Shown: positions 55,149-63,946, counted from the stretch's first letter. The stretch is DNA of 64,000 bases from an alpha proteobacterium BAL199 (GCA_000171835.1 ABHC01000014.1:62001-126000), one strand, 5' to 3'. The notes: generated by a model from the sequence alone, not told the origin. Made by a program: numbers and translations.

Positions 55149-56135
55149 TCAGACACCCATCTTGTGGCGGGGATTGTGGGTTCCGGCCGGCTTCCAGGAC
55201 TCCGCGAACGCCTCCAGCGCGGGGTCCGCTTCGCTCGGTAGCATGACCGACAGCGTGACGTACTGATCGCCGGCGGGCGTCGCCCCGATGTCGGGCACGC
55301 CTTTGCCGCGCAGTCGGAGTTGCTGGCCGGTATTCGCTCCCTTGGGGATCTTGAGGCTGACATTCCCGTGGATCGTGGGGACCGTCACAGACGCGCCCAG
55401 CACCGCCTCCTTGAGCGTTACCGGCAGATCGATGTGGATATCCTGGCCGTCGCGTCGGTAGAAGCTGTGGGCCTCTACCTGCAGCTCAAGGTAGGCGTCA
55501 CCGGCCGATTTTCCGGCGCTCGCCGGTTTGCCCTGGCCCTTAAGCCGCAGGGTTGCACCATCGTCGGTGCCTGGCGGGATGGTCAGGTTGATGATCTTTC
55601 CATCCGACAGGGTCACGCGCTTCTTGATCCCGCCGACCGCTTCGACGAACGGCACTTTCAATCGGTATCTCTGATCCTGGGGTGATCGCTTGGTGGCCGA
55701 GCGGTTCCCGGCACCTGCGCCTGGGGGGTCGCCCGCACCTTGATTCGGCTTGCTGCTGCGCCACGCTTTCAAGATCTCGTCGATCGGATCGGATTCGTTC
55801 TCGAAATCCTCTCCGAAGTCGAAGCGCGTGCGAGTGCCGCCCGACGAATCGGCGCCCGCCGAACTGCGGCGGTTCCAGTTTCGCCAGAAGCCGGATCCGG
55901 TTCCCGAGCGATCACGCCCGCCGGCGTCGAACTCGCCGCGGTCGAATTTCGCACGCTTGGCCGAATCACCGAGCACATCGTAAGCGGCGCTTACGTCCTT
56001 GAAGCGGCGCTCAACGTCAGCATCACCCGGATTGAGGTCCGGGTGATACTTCTTCGCGAGCTTGCGGTAAGCCGACTTGATCTCCGCCTGGTCCGCCGTT
56101 CGCGAAACCCCCAGCGTCTTGTAGGGGTCGTTCAC
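55149..56135 (-). CDS. cbpA: J-domain protein of the CbpA (DnaJ class II) type
   Basis: A 328-residue co-chaperone. The J-domain at residues 3-65 has the HPD tripeptide in KYHPDLNPGD. After a G/S-rich and F-containing linker (about 70-145) come the two C-terminal substrate-binding domains (RYRLKVPFVEAVGGIKKRVT, and FYRRDGQDIHIDLPVTLKEA), with no zinc-finger repeats between, so it is a CbpA-like, not DnaJ-type, protein. It stimulates a DnaK partner encoded elsewhere. The start codon is GTG at 56135. It is convergent with the YihY-like gene. Confidence 0.9.
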   Translation of the reverse strand: MNDPYKTLGVSRTADQAEIKSAYRKLAKKYHPDLNPGDADVERRFKDVSAAYDVLGDSAKRAKFDRGEFDAGGRDRSGTGSGFWRNWNRRSSAGADSSGGTRTRFDFGEDFENESDPIDEILKAWRSSKPNQGAGDPPGAGAGNRSATKRSPQDQRYRLKVPFVEAVGGIKKRVTLSDGKIINLTIPPGTDDGATLRLKGQGKPASAGKSAGDAYLELQVEAHSFYRRDGQDIHIDLPVTLKEAVLGASVTVPTIHGNVSLKIPKGANTGQQLRLRGKGVPDIGATPAGDQYVTLSVMLPSEADPALEAFAESWKPAGTHNPRHKMGV

Positions 56136-56187
56136 GATCGGCGTTCCACATCGGCGGAAACGGCGCCGAGGATTCCTCGGCGTGCGT

Positions 56188-56655
56188 TCAGTTCACAACT
56201 TGCCAGGTTCCGTCCGGCTGTCGACATGCGGTTCCATACGCCTCCTCGCTACGGCCACCGATGTTAACCGTTTGCGAGAATTCCCGACAATACTGACCAC
56301 TGCTGTTCTGATAGGTGCTGGTCGGCGTGACCGTGCCGTGGTGGCCGGAGTCCGGATTGCGCCAGGTTGAGCTGGTGCCTACCGGTGCCGTTTCCAGGGT
56401 TGATTGCGTGGTGCGGGCCATCGCCATCTGATCGGCCTTATCCAACGATAAGCCAACCTCGCTGCCGATCAACGCACCCAGCAGCGTGCCCGCTGCGACC
56501 GCGGCCAGTTTTCCGGTGCCTTGTCCGAATTGTGCGCCGGCCACCGCGCCGCCGACGCCACCGAGCAGCGCGCCGCCGGTTTGCTTCGGTCCGGTGCCGC
56601 TGCACGCGGCCAAGCTGACAGCCAATGCCGTCACGACAGCCAATTTCTGCATCAT
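56188..56655 (-). CDS. Glycine-zipper surface-antigen-like lipoprotein
   Basis: A 155-residue lipoprotein with signal peptide and lipobox ([13 protein letters not shown]). The segment [20 protein letters not shown] and following [17 protein letters not shown] form a glycine zipper of the 17-kDa rickettsial surface antigen type, thought to insert in the outer membrane. The C-terminal part contains [20 protein letters not shown] and cysteines in CREFSQ and ACRQPDG, as in that family. It is upstream of the DnaJ-like gene on the same strand, 52 bases away. Confidence 0.88.
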   Translation of the reverse strand: MMQKLAVVTALAVSLAACSGTGPKQTGGALLGGVGGAVAGAQFGQGTGKLAAVAAGTLLGALIGSEVGLSLDKADQMAMARTTQSTLETAPVGTSSTWRNPDSGHHGTVTPTSTYQNSSGQYCREFSQTVNIGGRSEEAYGTACRQPDGTWQVVN

Positions 56656-57046
56656 AGCCTTCCAGTCCTTTCCATTAGACGCATCCCATTGTGAGTGCGT
56701 CCCACCTCCCGAAGACCGACAATTGCCGTACTAGTGGTGGGAATCAGACAGATGAAACCCGTGCATCAGCAAACGCATGGCGGAAATCTGCCGATCCAGA
56801 CGGACTCACCCGTTTGATTTTCACCACTAGCGCCTAAACTGATCGCCGCAGGTCCCCGTCGTATTGCGACGCATATTGACCTGCATCACAGATCAAACGC
56901 ATCAAGCAATCTATTCCGTCGCAACGTCTGGAAGCCCTAAACGGTTCCCTCCTTGCCGATTGGCATGGCAAGCGTTAGTGGGCACGTAGAATATGGCTGG
57001 GACAGGGCAAAGTTCCAACGCTAGGCAGTTGTGGAGGACAGGGACG
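56656..57046. other. Intergenic region containing miniature element copy 2
   Basis: About 390 bases between the lipoprotein gene and pdxH. The central part, 56734-56827, is the second copy of the miniature element. The remainder (56828-57046) contains the presumed pdxH promoter region but no gene is seen; the open frame starting at 56993 is only an upstream extension of pdxH. Confidence 0.45.
56734..56827 (-). mobile_element. 94-bp miniature inverted-repeat element, copy 2
   Basis: Base-for-base identical to 48245-48338 when reverse-complemented, and flanked by TA at 56732-56733 and 56828-56829 within CTAG sites. It lies between a lipoprotein gene and pdxH. Perfect identity implies recent transposition of one copy or gene conversion. 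Confidence 0.88.
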
Positions 57047-57643
57047 ATGTTCGAGCCCGACACCGACGATCCGTTCGAGCAGTTCCGGCGGTGGTTCGCC
57101 GACGCGGAAGCTGCAGAGCCCAACGACCCCAACGCCATGACGTTGGCCACCGCGGGATCCGACGGCCGGCCGTCAGCCCGGATTGTCCTGCTTAAGGACA
57201 TCGACGAGCGCGGGTTCGCGTTCTTCACGAACACCGAGAGCCAGAAGGGCCAGCAGCTTGAGGTCAACCCTTTCGCTGCACTGTGCTTTCACTGGAAGTC
57301 GTTACGTCGGCAGGTGCGTATCGAGGGTTCGGTGGCGAGCGTCAGCGAGGCGGAGGCCGACGCGTACTACGCCAGCCGACAGCGCGGCAGCCGGATCGGC
57401 GCCTGGGCCTCCCAGCAATCCCGACCGCTGGCCGACCGTCCCACCTTGCTGGCGGCGGTAGCCCGGTTCGAGGCCGAGTACGACGGCCGAGAGGTGCCAC
57501 GTCCCTCGTACTGGTCCGGATATCGCCTGACGCCGCTGCGCATCGAGTTCTGGCACGATGGCGAGTTCCGGCTGCACGACCGCTTTGTGTTCTCCCGAGC
57601 GGGGGACGGGCTGCCGTGGACGATTCAACGGCTGTTCCCCTGA
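57047..57643 (+). CDS. pdxH: Pyridoxamine 5'-phosphate oxidase
   Basis: A 198-residue FMN enzyme that converts pyridoxine or pyridoxamine 5'-phosphate to pyridoxal 5'-phosphate. Family blocks are AMTLATAGSDGRPSARIVLL, YRLTPLRIEFW and the conserved C-terminal RLFP. FMN-binding arginines and lysine in SARIVLLKDID and the stretch SQKGQQLEVN are also as expected. The start at 57047 has a ribosome binding site GGAGG with a slightly long spacing; the frame extends to 56993. The next gene starts 5 bases after the stop, so it is in an operon with the cation efflux protein. Confidence 0.95.
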   Translation: MFEPDTDDPFEQFRRWFADAEAAEPNDPNAMTLATAGSDGRPSARIVLLKDIDERGFAFFTNTESQKGQQLEVNPFAALCFHWKSLRRQVRIEGSVASVSEAEADAYYASRQRGSRIGAWASQQSRPLADRPTLLAAVARFEAEYDGREVPRPSYWSGYRLTPLRIEFWHDGEFRLHDRFVFSRAGDGLPWTIQRLFP

Positions 57644-57647
57644 CGTG

Positions 57648-58604
57648 ATGGGTGATGCCACAGCGCTCGATCCGATTGGCCAGGCACCGCAAGTCGCACG
57701 CCTGACACGTCGCGCGGCTGTGGCCGCGACGGCGGTGGCGGCCGTTCTGGTGGTCGCCAAGACCGGTGCGTGGTGGACCACCGATTCGGTTGCGATGCTG
57801 TCCAGCCTGGTCGACTCGCTGCTCGATGCGGGCATGTCGCTGGTGACACTGTTGGCGGTCCAGAAAGCGGCCAAGCCGGCGGACCGGGAACATCGATGGG
57901 GCCATGGCAAAGCCGAATCGGTCGCCGCTCTCAGCCAAGCCGCGTTCATCGGCGGCTCGGCCGCACTGGTTCTCGTGGAATGCGCGCGCCGGCTGATCGA
58001 CCCGGCGCCGATCCGGCATGAGTGGCTCGGCATCCTGACGACTCTGTTCGCCATCCTTCTCAGCTTTGCGTTGGTCGGGGTGCAGAGCTATGTGATCCGC
58101 CGTACCGGGTCGCTGGCGATCGCAGCGGATCGGGCTCACTACAGCGCCGACTTGGTGGTGAACGCAGGGGTGATCGGCTCACTGCTGCTGGCCGGATTAG
58201 GCGGCTGGACGTGGGTTGACCCGATCATTGCCGGCGTGATTGCGGCATGGATGGGCCGCAGCGCGTGGCGGATCGGCCGCGACGCGGTGGACCTTCTGAT
58301 GGACCGGGAACTCCCCGATGACGAACGCAACCGGATCCGTCGGATCGCCCTCGAACACCCCGAGGTGAAGGCGGTTCGCGATCTGAGAACCCGACGCTCG
58401 GGTACCGACACTTTCGTACAGATGATCCTGGTGGTGGACGGTGCGCTGTCGGTCAATCAGGCGCATCGAATCGTCGACACCGTCGAGGCTGCGGTGTGCG
58501 CAGCCTACCCGAGCGTCGAAGTGCTGATCCACGAAGAACCGGAGCAACTTCCGGAGGAGCGGTCGACCGCGCGCCGACCGGGGAGCCGGCATGGCGGCGT
58601 CTGA
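57648..58604 (+). CDS. Cation diffusion facilitator (zinc/iron efflux type)
   Basis: A 318-residue inner-membrane exporter with about six helices. The metal-coordinating positions appear in MLSSLVDSLLDAGMSLVTLL (D on helix 2) and AADRAHYSADLVVNAG (H and D on helix 5), and the loop HRWGHGKAESVAAL is typical of the FieF-like branch. The C-terminal cytoplasmic domain (from about residue 215) is a CDF dimerisation domain ending with proline-rich residues. It begins 5 bases after pdxH and overlaps the next gene by 14 bases. Confidence 0.92.
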   Translation: MGDATALDPIGQAPQVARLTRRAAVAATAVAAVLVVAKTGAWWTTDSVAMLSSLVDSLLDAGMSLVTLLAVQKAAKPADREHRWGHGKAESVAALSQAAFIGGSAALVLVECARRLIDPAPIRHEWLGILTTLFAILLSFALVGVQSYVIRRTGSLAIAADRAHYSADLVVNAGVIGSLLLAGLGGWTWVDPIIAGVIAAWMGRSAWRIGRDAVDLLMDRELPDDERNRIRRIALEHPEVKAVRDLRTRRSGTDTFVQMILVVDGALSVNQAHRIVDTVEAAVCAAYPSVEVLIHEEPEQLPEERSTARRPGSRHGGV

Positions 58605-60174
58605 TACGTTTTCCGAAGGGGATAAGCACCTGGAGCGTCTGGCGGCATTCCTCAGCAACCCGAAAACGCACGGAGTGCATGCTTCAGCGATCTCGGATGC
58701 CATTGAAACCCACGGCGCGATGATCTTTCTGGTCGGCGACCGCGCCTACAAGATCAAGAAGCCGGTGGCGCTGCCCTATATGGACCTGTCCACAGTGGCA
58801 CGCCGGCGCCGGATCTGCCGGCGCGAGGTGGAGATCAACAGGCGCACCGCCCCGGATATCTATCTCGGCGTTGGGGAAGTGGTCGTCGGGCGCGATGGAC
58901 ATTGGCGATTGCTCGGACCTGACACAGATCGCGCCGACGGTGAGCGTCTGGTGGAATCGGTGGTGGTGATGCGCCGATTCGACGACGGGCTGTTGTTCGA
59001 TCGGCTGGCCGAGCGTGGAGCGCTGACGGACCACGATCTTGACGCGCTGGCGGTGACGATCGCTGAAGCGCACTCCGAGGCACCGAAACGCCGACAGCGG
59101 TCCGGGGCGTCGCGCGTTGCCGACGTCCTGGAGATCAACACATCGGGCCTGGAAGCCGGAGTACCCGAGGTGTTCGAGGCAGCGCCGGTGCGCGATCTGG
59201 TGGAACGGACCGAGGCGGTGGCAGCTCACCTGCGGTCACCGCTTGATGCGCGAGCGCGCCGTGGCGCTGTGCGGCGCTGCCACGGCGATCTGCATCTGCG
59301 AAACGTCTTCCGGGGCGATGACGGTCAGCCGGTGCTGTTTGACGCGCTGGAGTTCGATGAGGACCTGGCAACCATCGATGTTGCCTACGATCTGGCATTC
59401 ATATTGATGGATCTTCGGCACCGCGGCCTTACGACCGAGGCCAACAGGGTTTGGAACGGCTGGGTTTCTGCGACTGGTGACGACGGGGCGGCGGCGGTGC
59501 TGCCATTGTTCCTGTCGATGCGGGCAGCCGTGCGCGCCCATGTCGGCGCAACGGCAGCTGTTCAGCGCAAGCTCGATTCCGCAAAGTCCGATGAGGCCCG
59601 CCGCTACCTTGAGCAGGCGCGTCAGGCGCTGAATCCGGTTGTGCCGGCGGTGGTCGCGATCGGCGGCATCTCCGGAACCGGCAAGACCACTCTGGCGCGG
59701 GCAGTGGCGCACTTGCTTGGACCGCCGCCGGGCGCGGTCGTCTTGCGCTCGGACGTTGTTCGCAAGCGTCAGCTCGGTGTCGCGGAGACGGAGCGCCTGC
59801 CCAAGGCAGCTTACGAGCCGGCCGTCAGCAGCAAGGTCTTTGCCGAGATCCATCGACGGGCTCGCCGGCTTGCTGAGTTCGGTTCGGCGGTCATCGCCGA
59901 TGCGGTCTATGGACGATGCGAGGATCGGCGGGCGATAGCGCGGGCAGCCGGACGCGCCGGCACCCGTTTCCTGGGGGTCTGGCTTGAGCTCCCGAAGGAA
60001 GAAGCCCAGTCGCGCGTTGCCAAGCGCAGAGGTGACGCGTCCGACGCAACGGTCGACGTGGTCGCAAAGCAAGCCACCAGCATTGTTTCACCCCGTAACT
60101 GGCTTGTCCTTGATGCAACGCGCCCTGTTGCAGAACTCGCGGCCGAAGTCGTCGAGGCCGTCCGAAACCATTGA
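58591..60174 (+). CDS. Two-domain protein: kinase-like (APH) domain plus P-loop ATPase
   Basis: A 527-residue protein. The N-terminal part (about residues 20-340) resembles aminoglycoside-phosphotransferase-like kinases: a conserved lysine pair (YKIKKPVALPYMDLS), the catalytic-loop pattern RCHGDLHLRNVF, and FDALEFDEDLATIDVAYDLA. The C-terminal part has a Walker A GGISGTGKTTLARAVAHLL near residue 357 and looks like a small nucleotide kinase. It is the fused form of COG2187 and COG0645 proteins, of unknown substrate. It overlaps the cation efflux gene by 14 bases and a universal stress protein gene lies downstream. Confidence 0.87.
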   Translation: MAASDTFSEGDKHLERLAAFLSNPKTHGVHASAISDAIETHGAMIFLVGDRAYKIKKPVALPYMDLSTVARRRRICRREVEINRRTAPDIYLGVGEVVVGRDGHWRLLGPDTDRADGERLVESVVVMRRFDDGLLFDRLAERGALTDHDLDALAVTIAEAHSEAPKRRQRSGASRVADVLEINTSGLEAGVPEVFEAAPVRDLVERTEAVAAHLRSPLDARARRGAVRRCHGDLHLRNVFRGDDGQPVLFDALEFDEDLATIDVAYDLAFILMDLRHRGLTTEANRVWNGWVSATGDDGAAAVLPLFLSMRAAVRAHVGATAAVQRKLDSAKSDEARRYLEQARQALNPVVPAVVAIGGISGTGKTTLARAVAHLLGPPPGAVVLRSDVVRKRQLGVAETERLPKAAYEPAVSSKVFAEIHRRARRLAEFGSAVIADAVYGRCEDRRAIARAAGRAGTRFLGVWLELPKEEAQSRVAKRRGDASDATVDVVAKQATSIVSPRNWLVLDATRPVAELAAEVVEAVRNH

Positions 60175-60260
60175 TCTGGCTCAATGCCGGAACTGCTCAA
60201 AGGCTCCAGGTGTTGACGGTGCAGGGCACGCTGCCCACGTCGATCAATGGAGGTTCTGCG

Positions 60261-61109
60261 ATGAAACGGCTTCTGGTTCCGTTGCTGGGAGACGCTGGCG
60301 ACCGGGCGGCCCTCGACCTGGGTACTGGTATCGCGCGGCGCAACGGCGGGCACATCGAGGCGGTGCTGTTCCTGCGCGACCCGAACGATATGATCCCTCT
60401 GGTCGGCGACGGCTTCAACGCCGGGATGGTCGACAGCATCGTCGAAGCCGGTCAAGCCCAGTTGGAGGAACGAGAGGCTGCGGCGCGCGCGACATTCGCG
60501 GCGTGGCAGGAGGCTGCTGCCCCTTCGCTGGAACCGGGTCCGGGCCGTTTGTCGGCTTCGTTCACGTCGGTGACCGGCCCCGTGCCGAACGGGATTGCAC
60601 GCCAGGCTCGGACCGCCGACATGACGATCCTTGCGCGCACCGAGCCGGAGGACGGGCAGGAGCGCGGCGGGCTGATCGAGACCGCCATGTTCGAGGGTGG
60701 CCGTCCCGTCGTACTGGCTGGTTCCACCGGCGGGGTCGAGGTTGGACGCCGTATCATGATTGCCTGGAACGGATCCGCGGAGGCAGCCCGTGCGGTATCG
60801 ATGTCGATGCCGATGCTGCAGGCAGCAGACAGTGTGACGGTCGTTGTTGTCGATGACGGAGACGCGCAAGAGGCGCCGGACGAACTGGTGCGGACGCTGT
60901 TGTTGTGGGGCATCGCCGCGACCGGCGTGACCATTGCAGTTTCCGACGAAGGGATCTCAGAAACCTTGGAGGCGGAGGCCCGGCGGACTGACACGGACCT
61001 GATTGTGCTCGGTGCCTACAGCCACAGCCGCATCCGGGAGTTCGTGATGGGGGGTGTGACCGACGACGCCCTGCATGACGCATCGGTCGCGGTGTTGCTC
61101 GCGCGTTGA
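60261..61109 (+). CDS. Universal stress protein, tandem UspA-type domains
   Basis: A 282-residue protein with two UspA-like halves. The first half starts KRLLVPLLGDAGDRAALDLG; the second has MIAWNGSAEAARAVSMSMPM followed by LGAYSHSRIREFVMGGVTDD, with the G-x-R-E-F-like nucleotide-binding loop of the ATP-binding subgroup. It probably binds ATP and acts under stress. The ATG at 60261 follows GGAGG at 7 bases, and the open frame upstream to 60171 is rejected. It lies between the kinase-like gene and a small unknown gene. Confidence 0.9.
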   Translation: MKRLLVPLLGDAGDRAALDLGTGIARRNGGHIEAVLFLRDPNDMIPLVGDGFNAGMVDSIVEAGQAQLEEREAAARATFAAWQEAAAPSLEPGPGRLSASFTSVTGPVPNGIARQARTADMTILARTEPEDGQERGGLIETAMFEGGRPVVLAGSTGGVEVGRRIMIAWNGSAEAARAVSMSMPMLQAADSVTVVVVDDGDAQEAPDELVRTLLLWGIAATGVTIAVSDEGISETLEAEARRTDTDLIVLGAYSHSRIREFVMGGVTDDALHDASVAVLLAR

Positions 61110-61130
61110 GGGATGCAGGGAGGATCAGGA

Positions 61131-61499
61131 ATGCTGTTGCGTAGTATCCGGCTCGAACTGGCGCGAAACCCGGAGTTCCCGGAGGGCAGTTCCTCGCGTG
61201 GCTATGAGTTCAAGGCCCCGCTGACCGATGACGGTGCCTTGGATCATGAGGCATGGAAGACGGTCAAGGACGCCTGCACCGTCCGGCGCTTTTGGAACGG
61301 CCAGCCGGACGAGAACGGATTGCTGATCCATACCCGCGGCAAGCGATGGATGTTTCACTATGACCATCCGGGTGTGGTCGACGATCACGACGACCCGATC
61401 TTTCGGTTCGACCGGCACCATTTCGTGGAAGGCGAGTACGTCTCGATCACCGAGCACGATGAGGAGCAACGGACGTTTCGCGTTGTAAGCGTGCGGTAG
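61131..61499 (+). CDS. Small conserved-looking protein of unknown function
   Basis: A 122-residue soluble protein without signal peptide. It is rich in acidic and aromatic residues, with VEGEYVSITEHDEEQRTFRV near the end and a histidine/aspartate-rich stretch DHPGVVDDHDDPIFRFDRHH, which could bind a metal. The ATG at 61131 has a good AGGAGG-like ribosome site (GGGAGGATCAGGA). It is 21 bases downstream of the universal stress protein gene, so it may share its regulation. No family is recognised. Confidence 0.65.
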   Translation: MLLRSIRLELARNPEFPEGSSSRGYEFKAPLTDDGALDHEAWKTVKDACTVRRFWNGQPDENGLLIHTRGKRWMFHYDHPGVVDDHDDPIFRFDRHHFVEGEYVSITEHDEEQRTFRVVSVR

Positions 61500-61557
61500 T
61501 TCCGAACGAGTCCGCAGCCCCTTTCACAGCCACGACGCCTCGGCTATCGTCCGCGCC

Positions 61558-62298
61558 ATGTCCGACGACGATAAGCTCCTCCTTCTCACCGGCGCCAGCC
61601 GGGGTATCGGCCATTCGACGGTGGCGTTCTTCCTCCATCGCGGTTGGCGCGTGCTGACGTGTTCGCGCGATTCCCCGCCGCCGGAGTGCAAGATGGACCC
61701 GGCGCGCGCTCATCACATTGCCGCTGATCTCGGCGACCCGGCCAGCCTCGACCGGTTCGTCGCCGAGGCCAATGAATGGCTCGATGGGCGACCGTTGCAC
61801 GCCCTCGTCAACAACGCCGGGTGGTCACCCAAGACCCCGTACAAAGAGCGGCTCGGTTGTCTGAACGGCGACCTGGATGCCTGGCGGCAGGTGTTCGAGT
61901 TGAACTTCTTCGCGCCGCTGAAGCTGGCGCGCGGATTCGGCCAGGCGCTGCATCGCGGCCGTGGTGCGATCGTCAACATCACCTCGATCGCAGGGCACGC
62001 CATTCATCCGTTTGCTGGATCGGCGTACTCCACGTCGAAAGCCGCCCTGTCGGCGTTGACTCGAGAGATGGCGAACGAGTTCGCCGAGCTGGACGTTCGC
62101 GTGAACGCCGTGGCGCCAGGCGAGATCGAGACCGCCATGCTGTCCCCGGAAACCGAGGTGCTCATCCCGCGCATCCCGTTGCACCGTCTGGGACAACCCA
62201 AGGATGTGGCGTCGACCATTTACTATCTGTGTTCCGAGGACAGCAGCTACGTGACGGGGACCGAGATCTTCGTCACTGGCGGCCAGCACCTGTTATGA
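61558..62298 (+). CDS. Short-chain dehydrogenase/reductase
   Basis: A 246-residue NAD(P)-dependent reductase. The nucleotide-binding GASRGIGHS motif is at about residues 13-21, the NNAGWSPKTPY segment follows, and the catalytic serine and Y-x3-K are in ITSIAGHAIHPFAGSAYSTS followed by KAALSAL. The substrate is unknown. The ATG at 61558 is the likely start. The next gene begins 10 bases after the stop, so both are probably in one transcript with the glutamine amidotransferase. Confidence 0.93.
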   Translation: MSDDDKLLLLTGASRGIGHSTVAFFLHRGWRVLTCSRDSPPPECKMDPARAHHIAADLGDPASLDRFVAEANEWLDGRPLHALVNNAGWSPKTPYKERLGCLNGDLDAWRQVFELNFFAPLKLARGFGQALHRGRGAIVNITSIAGHAIHPFAGSAYSTSKAALSALTREMANEFAELDVRVNAVAPGEIETAMLSPETEVLIPRIPLHRLGQPKDVASTIYYLCSEDSSYVTGTEIFVTGGQHLL

Positions 62299-62308
62299 GG
62301 ATGTCGGT

Positions 62309-63061
62309 ATGCGAGTGTGCGTGATGATGTGCGGTCGGGTGGCAGAGCCGCTGGCCGACGTGATGCCGAGCTACCTGCAGAGCTTCAAGGCGTTGCTGTC
62401 GCCGCATCTGCCGGAGGCGGTGTTCGTGTCGTCCTCGACGATAGACGGCGAGTTTCCGGCATCGGTCGACGATCACGATGTCTATATCTTCACCGGCAGT
62501 CCGCACGGGGTGTACGAAGACCTGCCCTGGATCCGGGCCGCCGAAGCGTTCGTGCGAGATGCGGTCAATGCGGGAAAAGTGATTGTCGGCGGATGCTTTG
62601 GCCATCAGTTGGTTGCGCAGGCGCTCGGTGGCGAGGTCCGCAAGTCCGAGCGGGGCTGGGGAATGGGCGTGCATTCTCACGCGCTGACGGCGCGCGAACC
62701 GTGGATGGTTGGCGGTCCAGACGCGCTGAACGTGCTGGTCAGCCACCAGGATCAAGTGGTCCGGGCTCCGGATGGCGCAGTCGTACTGGCGTCGAGCGAG
62801 TTCTGCCCGAACGCGATGCTGCGAATCGGCGACCGGGTGATCACCATGCAGGGACATCCGGAGATGAATGTGCCGACCGTCAACCGCCTGCTCGACATGC
62901 GCCGCGACCGGGTCGGCGAGGCGGTTTATGCCGACGGCAAGGCGTCGCTTGAAACGCCGCTCGACCACAACGCGATGGCTCAGTGGCTGGCTGGGTTCAT
63001 CCGGTCGGCGCTCAACGGCGAAGTTGCGGTCAGCGCAACCGTGAGGGTTGGAGCCGCATAA
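62309..63061 (+). CDS. Type 1 glutamine amidotransferase (GMP-synthase-like)
   Basis: A 250-residue class I glutamine amidotransferase. The nucleophile cysteine is C96 in VGGCFGHQLVAQALGG, the histidine in MQGHPEMN, and a glutamate follows it. It starts MRVCVMMCGRVAEPL. The domain can hydrolyse glutamine and pass ammonia to a partner, or act as a gamma-glutamyl hydrolase; no synthase domain is present, so it is a stand-alone unit, perhaps a PuuD/GuaA-like hydrolase. Its end overlaps the convergent gene by 32 bases. Confidence 0.85.
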   Translation: MRVCVMMCGRVAEPLADVMPSYLQSFKALLSPHLPEAVFVSSSTIDGEFPASVDDHDVYIFTGSPHGVYEDLPWIRAAEAFVRDAVNAGKVIVGGCFGHQLVAQALGGEVRKSERGWGMGVHSHALTAREPWMVGGPDALNVLVSHQDQVVRAPDGAVVLASSEFCPNAMLRIGDRVITMQGHPEMNVPTVNRLLDMRRDRVGEAVYADGKASLETPLDHNAMAQWLAGFIRSALNGEVAVSATVRVGAA

Positions 63062-63932
63062 CCAGCGGATGGAATGCCGGCCAGTTCAGGTACTTCCCGG
63101 CACCGGCCTCCGACACGGTCCACATCCGACCGGCCGCATCCATGCCCAGGTCTTCGGTTCCGACGGGGGCGGCGAACTCCGCCAGCACGTCGCCGTTCGC
63201 GGGGTCGAGACGGTAGAGCTTGCCGAACTGGCTGGATGAGGCCGACACCCAAAGCGTTCCGTCCGCCGCGACCGTGGCGCCTTGAGAACGGGCGGGCGTC
63301 GGGATCTCGCGTTCGATCACGTCGCCGGCCAGTCCGGTTGCCGGGTCGGCGGCATCGATGGATGCAAGGCTGACGAACCGCAATGACGCACCGGTGGACC
63401 GCTTGTACTCGCCGATCCACAGGCCCTGCTCGGTTCCGGCGGCAAAGGATCCGCGGATCGGAAACCGCAGCGAGGTGGTCTTGAGGACGCTTCGGTCATG
63501 CCGCGCGGGATCGAACAGCGCGTCGGCGTCGAGTTCGATCAGCGCCCAGGTGTCGGTGACGAACAGCCGACCGCCTGCCACGGCCATCCCACCGCCGTGG
63601 CTGCACGCCGTGGGCACGTCGGCAGAGCCGGTGTGGGCGCCGGTCTCCGCGTCGAATCGGTGGAGCCGGCAATCCTGTGGTCCGGCCTTGCTTTCGCGAT
63701 AGGTTGTGACCAGAACGTGCTTTCCGTTCAGCACGGTCAGCCCTTGCGGCACATCGCCCTGGTCGAGATCAGGAACCCAGATCCGAAGTTCCATCGCATC
63801 GGCATTCGGGGGCGTGGTGAGCGTGCGACCGGCGGCGTATGCCGGCGGAGTGCCAAGCGGCTCGTCGGCAAGGGCAGGGGGGGATGCCCACAGCAACGCA
63901 ACAGCGGCGGCGGCCAAGGGTAGAAAGCGCAT
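63030..63932 (-). CDS. Secreted beta-propeller-like protein
   Basis: A 300-residue exported protein with signal peptide (RFLPLAAAAVALLWASPPAL, then ADEP). Repeated strand patterns such as RFFVTDTWALIELDAD-like motifs, and GLWIGEYKRS and GTLWVSASSSQFGKLYRLDP, suggest a six- or seven-bladed beta-propeller of the NHL or YVTN type, of unknown function. The start ATG at 63932 is chosen from the signal peptide; the extension to 63971 is not needed. The end overlaps the amidotransferase gene by 32 bases. Confidence 0.78.
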   Translation of the reverse strand: MRFLPLAAAAVALLWASPPALADEPLGTPPAYAAGRTLTTPPNADAMELRIWVPDLDQGDVPQGLTVLNGKHVLVTTYRESKAGPQDCRLHRFDAETGAHTGSADVPTACSHGGGMAVAGGRLFVTDTWALIELDADALFDPARHDRSVLKTTSLRFPIRGSFAAGTEQGLWIGEYKRSTGASLRFVSLASIDAADPATGLAGDVIEREIPTPARSQGATVAADGTLWVSASSSQFGKLYRLDPANGDVLAEFAAPVGTEDLGMDAAGRMWTVSEAGAGKYLNWPAFHPLVMRLQPSRLR

Positions 63933-63946
63933 CGTCTGTTCCGTCG

